A stretch of 64,000 nt of DNA, taken from NCBI RefSeq assembly GCF_000715075.1, contig NC_134101.1, positions 193,770,103 through 193,834,102 of the forward strand, given 5' to 3'. Both the position numbers and the translations under genes were made by a program. Every line of letters begins with the position of its first letter. The stretch's first letter is position 1. The notes beneath the pieces were generated by a model. It did not search any database, had not been told where the DNA came from, and saw only the letters and a program-made list of their open reading frames with translations. Of this stretch, positions 43,642 through 52,378 are shown piece by piece. The DNA comes from Nicotiana tabacum. Lineage: Eukaryota > Streptophyta > Magnoliopsida > Solanales > Solanaceae.

Positions 43642-43941
43642 GGGTTAAATCTTTAAACGCAATTTGAACCATACCAATATTTAAGTAATGATAATGATGT
43701 TTATATAAGTCAATATCGTGTTTGTTTAACAAACGAATAGTCTGTTCAGAAGAATTTAACGCAAAAGACTGTTCAGTCGTTTTTATCAATTGTTTCGAAG
43801 AAAGTTTATTAAACCAACCATAATCATAAATGGTTTTTATAGAAACTTTAGGAATCGTCCATTTATTTAACAAATCAGGTTTTGAGTTATATCTACCTCT
43901 TCAAGTCTAGTACTTTTAGTACTTGTTTCTCCCAGATCCAT
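43610..43941 (-). pseudogene. Viral movement protein N-terminal half, copy 1
   Basis: Minus-strand ATG at 43941, 67 bp from the primer site. The recognisable frame 43873-43642 has [20 protein letters not shown] and [20 protein letters not shown], matching 63117-63470 in copy 2. A frameshift near 43875-43885 separates the first 20 codons. The 30K-type movement protein moves virus cell to cell in this group. Confidence 0.88.
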
Positions 43942-44007
43942 TCTAAAAGCTTCATATCTATGTTGAATATTTCAGATCTATTACATATACATCATGAAAA
44001 TTCCTAG

Positions 44008-44019
44008 GCTCTGATACCA
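44008..44019 (-). other. Viral tRNA-Met primer binding site, copy 1
   Basis: gctctgatacca; complement TGGTATCAGAGC, an exact match to the initiator tRNA-Met complement. It is the last recognisable base of copy 1: the next base belongs to copy 2 in opposite orientation. Confidence 0.95.
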
Positions 44020-44020
44020 T

Positions 44021-44618
44021 TTTGATGTCTTGACTTTAAATGTGAAAACGCATGGTTATAATTATGCGCCTGGTTCTGAACTTATATGTTTATCTTATAG
44101 GATATATTTCAAATTATTGTCAACTCTAAATCCTCGATGTAAGTTATACGATACATCGGATCAGACCATATTAGTAGAAACCAATTTTGCAAGGTCCAAG
44201 GTCACCACTAGGACACCTATTAGGTGGGAAGAAATTAATTTCCCAACTACTTGGACTTTAAATTCAGTTATATCCCCAAGTCAGATTACTAATGACTTGT
44301 CAAATAATGATTGTTCGCATGTTACTCAAAACCCGGACGGTAGGATTTGTATTCAATTTGAGTATAAGTCTAGTATTTATAATAGACACTCATTTTAGTC
44401 ATAGACTTTTACCTGCTATTCAACATATTTCTCCTGTTGAACCAGTCTATGGTCCAGCTCGCAAGCGCGCAGCCTCATTACACACTATAGTTAGTGATAA
44501 GCCTGTTAAAAGGGTTAAAATTAACCCTCAAACAAATATTGTTCAGGATAATGATAATGTTTCTGATAAGGATATTCCTTCTGTATCCGAAATGGATTTC
44601 GACCCCAATGACACTTAA
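44021..44618 (+). pseudogene. Viral movement protein C-terminal half and linker, copy 2
   Basis: Frame 44030-44398 continues the movement protein ([48 protein letters not shown]). After a TAG at 44396, a different frame (44400-44618) has a basic segment with possible nuclear signals ([23 protein letters not shown]) and an acidic tail ending at TAA 44618. This segment is absent from copy 1. Confidence 0.82.
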
Positions 44619-46602
44619 TGATTCCACACCAAATTGATTTTAGCCCAGGTTCACGGGCAAGAAAATATATTCAAAAAGAATTTTTTAGTGATAAATGGAG
44701 CCAGTTTAAAACTTGGTTTTTGATGCTTATAACAAAGAAAATTTAAACAGTATTTCTCAAGAATTTTACGAAAATTGTGCTTTGCATAATCAAATTATGT
44801 ATTTTGTTCCTTGGTTTATAACAACTTATTTGCCTCTTTATATAAAGGTGTTAGAAAGATCTTATAAAGATGGGAGTGGTAATATTACTAAAGCCACTTA
44901 CCCTCCTTAAGCCCCCTTTATTTTACCTAATAATACTGGTATTACTTTCACTGCTTTTCAAAAATTTGTTGACGATAATGTTGCAGCTGTTAGTATCACA
45001 GAAATTAATAAATTGATTTCTCAAAATAATTATTTGGGTTTATATGTAAAAATTTTAGGAGAACATATCGGTTCTGTTGATAAAATATTGGATGATTTGA
45101 CTGCTTTAATAAAGAAGATGACTACTAACAAAGGACCAACCGATATTGCCTCCACTTCGGGAATCAAATTGGTTGATCAAGCAGTTCTTACTCATGTTCA
45201 AAGGCCTCCCGAGGTTTAGGATTTTAAATTCAAATCTCATGATGACTTAGCAGACCTTCTTGATAAGAAACTTTCTTATTTAAACATTAGACCAATTGAT
45301 TTATCAAATTGCTGATAAAATTGAGACTGTTTCCGATTATAAAACTGAAACGTGGTCAGAGCTTAATAAACTCAAGGGTTTAATTAAACCCAACAGTAAG
45401 TATGCCGACAAACCCAGGATGCAAACTTACTATTATTCCCGTCCTACTCCTCAAGATGTGTTAATAGAGGAACGCAATTGGAATCAGACTAATACGTCTT
45501 ACAGCGGTTCCGAAATTTATGAATGGAATCTTGATGGATTAACTGATAGACAGTTAACTATTCTTGTACATAGAATGCTTATGTTCTCAACTATCTGTAA
45601 AAGTGTTAAGAACACAGATAGAACTATTTGCAAAATGATTATTGCAGGCTTTACTGGCCAACTTCGTGGCTGGTGGGATAACTATCTATTCGTTGAAGAA
45701 AAGGAAACGGTTATTAATGCTACCTCCATTGACAAAAGGGTTGATAATATAGGCATGGCTCTAGTTAAAGGTAGAGAAGATGCTGTTTATACCCTTATCC
45801 TTAAATTCTAGAACATTTTAACAGTAGATTTACCAATCAGCATGAGACCGTCTGTACTTTACTAAATGGGCTTAGATGTAGGACCCTTAGTGAATTTAGA
45901 TGGTACAAAGATACTTTTATGAGTAGGGTTATGGAGCTACCCGAAAACAAGTATGAACTTTGGAAAACTAAGTTTATAGACGACCTTCCCTCCTTATTCG
46001 CTGAAAGAGTAAGAAAAGTGTTAAAAGGTAGTTATGGTGAAATTCAGTATGGAAATTATACCTATGGTAAACTTATAGGAGTGTGTACACAACAAGGATT
46101 AAACTTGTGTAATGAGCTGAAGCTTTCTAGACAGCCTAAGATTGATAATCTTAAAGAGAAATCCCAATTAGGTGACTTCTGTACCCAGTTCGGTTTACCC
46201 GGAGCCTCTACTCAAAGTAGGAAGAAGAAGAAAAATAGATATCATAGGTATCCTAACCCTGATATCCTGTATAAGAAAAAGAGGTCTAGATATAGATCTA
46301 AGGAAGAGCGTGATACTAGAAAAGCGCATCGCAAATCTACTCGATTTACGAAGAATAGATCAAAGAGAGATCTCGATGATATTAAGTGTTATAAGTGTGG
46401 AAAATTTGGGCATATCGCTCCAAATTGCAAGCTTCAAAAACTAAAGGCCTTAGAACTAGACGATGGGTTACGTAACAAAGTTTATAACTTGTTATACACT
46501 TCTGGATTAGATTCTGATTATACTTGTTCTGAGACTAAGTCCGAAGCTGATATTGATCTGATAGATTTATCTGAAAGTAGTAAAGATTTGGATAATACTT
46601 GC
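44619..46602 (+). pseudogene. Viral coat protein region with zinc knuckle, copy 2
   Basis: A series of frames: 44713-44910 and 45013-45219 (helical; LGLYVKILGEHIGSVDKILD), 45296-45811 (coat core: YEWNLDGLTDRQLTILVHRM, IAGFTGQLRGWWDNYL), and 45919-46605 (ELPENKYELWKTKFIDDLPS, GNYTYGKLIGVC), ending in a strongly basic stretch and CYKCGKFGHIAPNC, a C-x2-C-x4-H-x4-C zinc knuckle, and an acidic tail. This is the badna/caulimovirus-type capsid plan. A solo LTR interrupts the frame at 46602. Stops at 44908, 45217 and 45809 break it. Missing in copy 1 apart from a 60-bp inverted fragment. Confidence 0.9.
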
Positions 46603-48170
46603 TGATCGCAGCGGACTCAACCTAAGGAAGAGTGGGCGCTAATACTTTTACCCAATAGTGGTATCGGGGTCAATTTTCCACAGGGAGCTTCAATTTGGAG
46701 TTGAGTGTTTGTATGGTCTAGGACTATGTTTTAGCTCCTAATTGATCTTCTAACATTTTCGGTTTTCTTTTGACTATCAACTACAATTTATCAACTACAA
46801 GTTTAAAGCTAAGTTAGGCTAAGATATTGATTCTATGTTGTATGCAATATAGAGAAAGACACTAGGGTTGTGGCATTTACCTCGGTGGTCAACTAACGAG
46901 TAGAGATTCCTAATGCAAGAATGATGAATATGGGACTTATGCTATAACCGTTGCACTTTTGCACCCACTCTCACACCTCTCGGTAGAGAGAGTGATTTTT
47001 CCTAATTGACTCTCTCGAGACCAATTGGGTAGGCTAATTTGCCCAAACAACTTATGGTTCAAGTTGGGTAATTACTCTCTCGAGGTTTAACCCGTTAATT
47101 GGGACTACCATTCTCATGGGTCCATCCCAATTCCTTGTTGGAATTAATCTTGGTTCATAGACTCTCTTTCTCAAGAAGAGTCAAGACTCACTAAGCTAGA
47201 CTTAGTGTTTGCAACCACCAAATCTTAATGAAAACATAAGATTAATCCAAATAACAAATACCCAACATCATTCATGCACTAAACAATCACACCCATTAAT
47301 TACCCACACTAGGGTTGAGCCACAACCCTAGCTATGGGTTTAGCTAGCCATAATAGAAATAAAAATTGAAGAAATAGTAGATGAAATTGACATAATAATT
47401 AACTACAATGTTAATCTACTCAAATCCACGTTAATAATAGAAGAAATTGCTCAAAATAGGCTAAAACTATGAAATCTCGAGTTCAGCTGCTATCGGATAA
47501 AAACCAGAAACTGAAAAACTGCACCTAAAAAGTAAAATGTTCTATTTATACTACACAGGAAAATCGGACAAAAATACCCCTGAGGGTCTGGCGCGGACCG
47601 CGCACAAATGACGCGCGGCCGCGTAGGGGTTTGGGTTTTCATATCTTACTTATGACACTTGGGGACGCGGATCGCGCAAATGCGACGCGTGGCCGCGTAG
47701 GGCGTTTCCACGCGGACCATACTAATTAGGTGTGCGGCCGCGTGGGCTTTTGCCTTGAATGACCGAGTTTTTGACACTCTTGGGCGCGGACCACGTGGAA
47801 AGGAGCGCGGACCGTGCATCTTGACTTGAAAATTGCATGGTCTCTAAACTATCCTGCGCGGCCGCATGGCAAAGCAGTGTTGACCGCGCAGGTTGACCTG
47901 GAAATTGCCCAGCCTCTGAACTCTCCTGTGCGGCCGTGTGACAAATCAGTGCGGACCGCACAGGTCATTTTGTTCCCCACTTCAGTTGTCTTTTGACACT
48001 TGGCAGATTTCACTCCTTTTTGAGCCGATCTTTGGTATTTGTCATCTTATCGCTCAAACCTGCAATCAAGCGCAACTTGTAAGCATTTTGGGACTAATTT
48101 ATGGCAGTAAATGCACAAAGCTTAGGTAAGAATGGGTATAAAACATGTAGAAATCACAGTTATCACTTGC
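46598..48170. mobile_element. Solo LTR, 1,563 bp, with CTTGC target duplication
   Basis: Element 46603-48165 begins TGATCGCAGC and ends AGTTATCA; flanks 46598-46602 and 48166-48170 are both CTTGC. The inverted termini TGAT...ATCA and the 5-bp duplication identify an LTR. No internal region is present, so it is a solo LTR or an LTR-only derivative. Left part holds 'tttacccaatagtggtatcggggtc', the middle a leader-like stretch, and 47580-47960 a dense array of gcggccgcg/gcggaccgcg motifs. Family not named. The viral frame resumes directly after it. Confidence 0.9.
47580..47965 (+). repeat. CG-rich palindrome array in the solo LTR
   Basis: gcgcggaccgcgc, cgcgcggccgcg, gcggatcgcgc, cgcgtggccgcg, gtgcggccgcgtg, gcgcggaccacg, gcgcggccgcatgg, gcgcggaccgtgc and similar motifs recur every 20-50 bp, spaced by 'aaatga' or 'aaa(g)' and short text. 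Differences between units are mostly C/T or G/A at CG sites. Confidence 0.9.
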
Positions 48171-48690
48171 ACCGCTTATAAAGGTGATATTTGCACTTGC
48201 GATGATGATGAGTTTTATAAATTGCGATCACAATTTCAAGATTTGAATATAAATACTATTATATCTGACAATGTAATAGAACTTATAAAGGAAATTACTG
48301 ATGAAAAACTTCGTAAAAAAATTATAAATTTGGCTGAAAGTTCTAGTTCTAGTGGTTCAAAGCCTTTTGAAAGACCAAAGAACGAATTTGAATATTTTGC
48401 GCCATATTCTTTGTCTGAAGTTAATAAACACCTTCATAAGACAAATACGCCAAGCAGAGATACTTCGTTTGATGATTTTAAAATCTAAATTGAAAATTTG
48501 AAAAGAGATATTAAGTCTCTTAAACAAAATCAAATGATTTGTGATCACCAGATTACTCAAATTTTGAAAAATAATTCTCTAAACTGATTTTTCGATTGAT
48601 TTTACGGCTAAGGAAATTTCCGAATTTCCAAATGATAAAGAGAAAGAAATTTCTGTTACAGCAAATCCTAAAACATCTGATAAGTTTTTA
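48171..48690 (+). pseudogene. Pre-protease region of the viral polyprotein, copy 2
   Basis: Frame 48132-48488 (its first 13 codons are LTR) contains KLRSQFQDLNINTIISDNVI, an ESSSSSGSK run, FEYFAPYSLSEVNK and KTNTPSRDTSFDDFK; the following KRDIKSLKQNQMICD part is in another frame after a TAA. A small duplication near 48585 (ctgatttttcgattgatttt) adds a further shift. Coiled-coil character; no enzymatic motif. Confidence 0.8.
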
Positions 48691-48693
48691 GGA

Positions 48694-49290
48694 ATGATGC
48701 AGGTTGTTACAGCTCATAAATGGTACATTAAGTGTACTATCTTGATTGATAATAGTTTCTCTCTAACTGATGTAGCAATGATTGATAGTGGAGCAAATGT
48801 AAGTTGTATTCAAGAGGGTCTGATTCCTACCAAATATTTCCAAAAAACTACTCATTTGGTAAAATTTGCTTCTGGTCATGCTTTAGATATAGAGTATAAA
48901 TTACCGAATACTCGTATTTTCCAAAATAGAGTTTGTATTCCTCATTTCTTCTTTTTGGTAAAAACCAGTTATACCCTCCGATTATACTTGGAACCCCTTT
49001 TATTAATGCTATTTACCCTTTTAATAATATAGATGCACAGGGTTTTTCTGCTACTTATCAAGATAAAGAGATAAGTTATTCTTTTGTTACAGATCCCGTA
49101 ACTAGAGATATTAATGCCTTGATTAATATGAAACAAAGGCATGTTGATTCATTACAATTAGAAATATTGAGCATGAATATATTCGATACTTTACAATCTG
49201 CTAAGGTTCAGCAAAAGATTAAATTGATTGCTGAACAGATGACTGTTGATATTTGCGCCGATCACCCTAGTGCCTTTTGGAACTGAAAAA
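48694..49290 (+). pseudogene. Viral aspartic protease and linker, copy 2
   Basis: 48694-49032 has VAMIDSGANVSCIQEGLIP with an intact DSG; a frameshift near 48965 moves to the frame 48933-49286, which has YPPIILGTPFINAIYPF and the linker LNIKQR-like stretch up to a TGA at 49285 in place of tryptophan or arginine (compare FWNRKRHI in copy 1). Confidence 0.9.
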
Positions 49291-49949
49291 GGCATATTGT
49301 AACTCTTCCTTACGAAGAAAACTTCTCCGAGGATGATATCCCCATTAAATCTCGACCTTGCCATATGAATGCTGAATTGGTCGAATTCTGCAAAAAGAAA
49401 ATTGATAATTTGTTACAAAAGGGTTTGATAAAACCCTCAAAATCTCCTTGGTCATGTTCTGCCTTTTATGTTAATAATGCTGCGGAAAAGGAACGTGGTA
49501 TTCGTAGATTAGTTATAAATTATAAACCTTTGAATAAACATCTGAAATGGATTAGATATCCTATCACCAATAAAAGAGACTTGCTATCTATATTATATGA
49601 TGCCAATATATTTTCAAAATTTGATTTAAAATCTAGATATTGGCAAATTCAAATTTTTAAGGAGCATACTTATAGAACTGCTTTTAATGTTACATTTGGT
49701 CAATATGAATGGAATGTCATGCCATTTAGTTTAAAAAATGCCCTTTCTAAATTTCAGAAAATTATGAACGATATTTTTTACCCTTATCTAGATTTTATCA
49801 TTGTTTATGTTGATGACATATTAGTATTTTCTAAAACATTAGAAATGCATATTAAGCATCTTGATATTTTTAATAAAATTGTAATACAAAGAGGCTTAGT
49901 AATTTCTAAACCAAAAATGAGTCTATTGCAAACAAATGTTCGATTTTAG
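49291..49949 (+). pseudogene. Viral reverse transcriptase, copy 2
   Basis: Frame 49365-49949: LLQKGLIKPSKSPWSCSAFY, RRLVINYKPLNKHLKWIRYP, FSKFDLKSRYWQIQI (arginine for the usual glycine), PFSLKNALSKFQKI (several replacements of conserved residues) and FIIVYVDDILVFSK with an intact YVDD. It ends at a TAG in the RF-LGHNI motif. Compared with copy 1, copy 2 has more substitutions in the fingers/palm. Confidence 0.93.
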
Positions 49950-50629
49950 GTCATAATATTTGCCAAGGAAAAATTACCCCGATACAAAGATCGATTGATT
50001 TTGCCTCAAAATTTTCGGATGTTATTAGTGACAGGACTCAATTACAAAGATTTTTGGGAAGTTTTAATTATATATCTCCTTTCTACAAAAGTTTATCTCG
50101 TGATCTAGCCCCTCTATACGATAGGCTAAAAAAGGATCATAATCAGCCTTGGACTGACCAGCATACTACGTTAGTCAAAAGTAATAAACAACGTGTTAAG
50201 TCTTTACCTTGCTTAACTCTTGCTAATCCTACATGGCAAAAAATTATTGAGATAGATGCGTCCAACGTTGGCTACGGTGGGATTTTAAAACAATTGAATC
50301 CCAACAATAAGACTGAATACCTGATAAGATTTCACTCTGGTAAATGGACCGAAGCCCAAAAGAAATATGCTACTGTGGCTCATGAAATGTTAACTATTGT
50401 TAAATGTGTTTTAAAATTTCAAGACGATTTATATAATCAAAAGTTTTTAATAAAAACTGATGCTCAATCTGTTAAATATATGTTTGACAAAAATTTCAAA
50501 CATGATGCGTCTAAATTAATATTTGCTAGATGGCAAGCTCAACTGATGCCTTTTAATTTTGAAATTCAATACAAAAAAGGAATTGATAACTCCCTTCCAG
50601 ATTTCTTATCCCGGGAATATCTAGACTAA
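49950..50629 (+). pseudogene. Viral RNase H domain, copy 2
   Basis: Frame 50054-50629, 191 codons: GSFNYISPFYKSLSRDLAPL, EIDASNVGYGGILKQ (first catalytic aspartate), KKYATVAHEMLTIVKCVLKF (E of the DEDD set), IKTDAQSVKYMFDKNF (second D) and the C-terminal DNSLPDFLSREYLD. All four acidic positions appear intact. The section 49950-50053 holds the connection with one TAG. Confidence 0.93.
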
Positions 50630-50631
50630 TT

Positions 50632-50835
50632 ATGAATTTCTATACGACTTTTCTAGATAAAGAATTATTAATTACTATCCGTAAAGTGGTTAGATTAAAT
50701 CGAGACCTACAAAGTCTCCTAATTGAATTGATAATTGAAGAAATTGTTGATAACCTGATTGAAAATGAATTTTCTATTCATGATTATGCTGAAGTTGTTA
50801 GGGATGATATGCTAGATTATTACTTCTCAGAATAA
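50632..50835 (+). CDS. 67-codon ORF between polymerase and ORF2, copy 2
   Basis: ATG at 50632, two bases after the polymerase TAA (taattatg), stop at 50833-50835. The protein matches that of 40352-40555 along its whole length; substitutions seen are mostly conservative (for example I/T, V/I, L/F). Both copies keep it open although neighbouring genes are broken, though 67 codons is short enough for chance. I recognise no family; RT-to-ORF2 spacing is about 230 bp in both copies, so the segment is at least structurally conserved. Confidence 0.5.
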   Translation: MNFYTTFLDKELLITIRKVVRLNRDLQSLLIELIIEEIVDNLIENEFSIHDYAEVVRDDMLDYYFSE

Positions 50836-50857
50836 ATTGACTTATTATTTGTGCATA

Positions 50858-52300
50858 ATGGACCCTTCATGGGCCACCAGTGTAGGTAGGGAAGATGTTC
50901 CCCTAGTAGATCATATTCTCAAGGATCATCATACATATCCTCATCAAGTTCTCCGGTGATACAAGCAGGAAAAAAAGTTTAATAAACTCTAAGATATTTC
51001 ATAAAGGAGATTCCTCATTAGGTCCGTCTATACATTTGGATGATATTCCAGAAGATAATCCATTATATGGTCATCTACAAACATATTTGGCCACCAAAAA
51101 TCAAAGTAATACATTTGTTTCAATCGCTAGAGAAGAGGACAACGATGATATCAAGTCCTACAAAAAACTACCAAAGAAAGAAATAATATTTCTCCTAGAA
51201 AACTCTGAGATTCAGCGAAAGAATGAACCATTGAAGATATTCCAGAGATACCTGATTAATGCGTTATACTACCCGGGTGAGTTATATAAAACCCGCGCTT
51301 ATTATGAGACCATCCTCATCAGCACAGGTAGTGCAGAATTCCAACACTTTTCCGGTTATAACACAAGTGAGAACGTTTATAACTTCTCAAAAATAATTAT
51401 CAAACAGATTATATCTGTTGAAGAATGAGGGATATCCACAATGAAAGAGAGGCAGATAAGCCTTAATAAATCACCCATGAATTTTACTTACTGGGATTAT
51501 ATCCAGGCATTCTATAGAGTATTATATTATAACAATGATAGACATAAACACATTTGGTTTATTAAAATATGAGCAAAGATATTTGCAGGACCTATCCCTA
51601 ATTGGTTTCTAAACTGGTGGTCACATCACTGACCCACAACAAAGATCTTGCCTGAGCCATTTCTTAAGTTATACAAAGAATGGACAAAAATTTCTCCGTT
51701 TTTAACTGATTTATATCATACAGATTATATCTGTTATTTAGAAAAAATTGATCAAATATACTTCTTCATTGAATTCTCTATTCCGTGGATTCATAAATGG
51801 ACCCCCGAATTGGGGTTTACTGAAGAACAGATCCCTTGCTTAGGTAAAAGGATACATCCTTCCATACAACCATTAAAACTATAATTAATAATTTTTGGGA
51901 TGCGTTGATGAAGAATGATCCCAAAACAAAATTATTATACGGTCAAGAATTATTGGATTCCATTAAAATACAGATCCAGTTATACGTGACCACTCCCCAG
52001 AAAAAAATATTTGATGATAGCTCAGTCAAGCATATTGCTAGGAGAATCTCCATTCAAGATGGAGATACAACTGATTTAATAAACCAATATCTGGAAGAAG
52101 TGAAAAGAAATTTGCTTCAAACTTTAAGCCAATGTGAAAAATCAGACACATCAATGCAAAGTGAAACAAGCAACGATGATGTAGAGGAAGAATCTCAACC
52201 TATGATGACAGAAATGATATTGTCTGATAAAAAAATCAAAGAAGTGGAAGATTTCCTACAAACGATGGACAAAGTAGAAGAAAGACATAGTGGAAAATAG
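50858..52300 (+). pseudogene. Viral ORF2 (unknown function), copy 2, with leader-derived patch
   Basis: ATG at 50858 (MDPSWATS...) with an early frameshift. Frames 51036-51428 (MDDIPEDNPLYGHLQTYLAT, LYYPGELYKTRAYYETILIS, GYNTSENVYNFSKI), 51648-51884 (FLKLYKEWTKISPFLTDLYH, IEFSIPWIHKWTPELGFTEE) and 51905-52300 (FDDSSVKHIARRISIQDGDT, then an acidic coiled-coil tail) cover the family in order. A segment at 51843-51886 is not ORF2: it resembles the viral leader at 62870-62914. A TGA at 51426 and others interrupt the frame. Confidence 0.87.
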
Positions 52301-52378
52301 TGAAGCCGCCAAGGACTCCACAAGAGCACCCCACTATAACAGTAGAAATACTGTATACACAATAGATACACTGTATAC
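52301..52378 (+). promoter_or_regulatory. Viral promoter-proximal repeats, copy 2 (left part)
   Basis: Contains 'actgtatac' repeats (52348, 52370) within acagtagaaatactgtatac, the same as copy 1 at 38820-38880. The Tekay-type element inserted at 52379, duplicating TATAC, cuts this region; it resumes at 62233. Confidence 0.7.

Larger units (their letters stand above)
38172..44019 (-). mobile_element. Endogenous pararetrovirus copy 1 (florendovirus-like), minus strand, defective
   Basis: Reading from 44019 down: tRNA-Met primer site, movement-protein gene split by a MITE, a junction where the movement-protein tail and coat protein are missing, then protease, RT, RNase H, a 67-codon ORF, ORF2, and the promoter/leader, stopping at 38172 inside the leader. 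Domain content, the primer site and the lack of LTRs and integrase identify Caulimoviridae; the two-ORF plan and ORF2 family point to florendoviruses, though I cannot exclude another genus. Many frameshifts and stops make it non-functional. About 2.8 kb is missing internally and about 125 bp of leader at its end, relative to copy 2. Confidence 0.93.

Noticed and set aside
44008..44030. Possible palindromic element terminus (true LTR or TIR) at the viral inversion point
   Set aside because: The sequences on the two sides are different viral regions, so it is a recombination junction, not an inverted terminal repeat.
47722..47996. ORFs in the CG-rich part of the solo LTR
   Set aside because: They are created by the palindrome array and lie inside a defined LTR.
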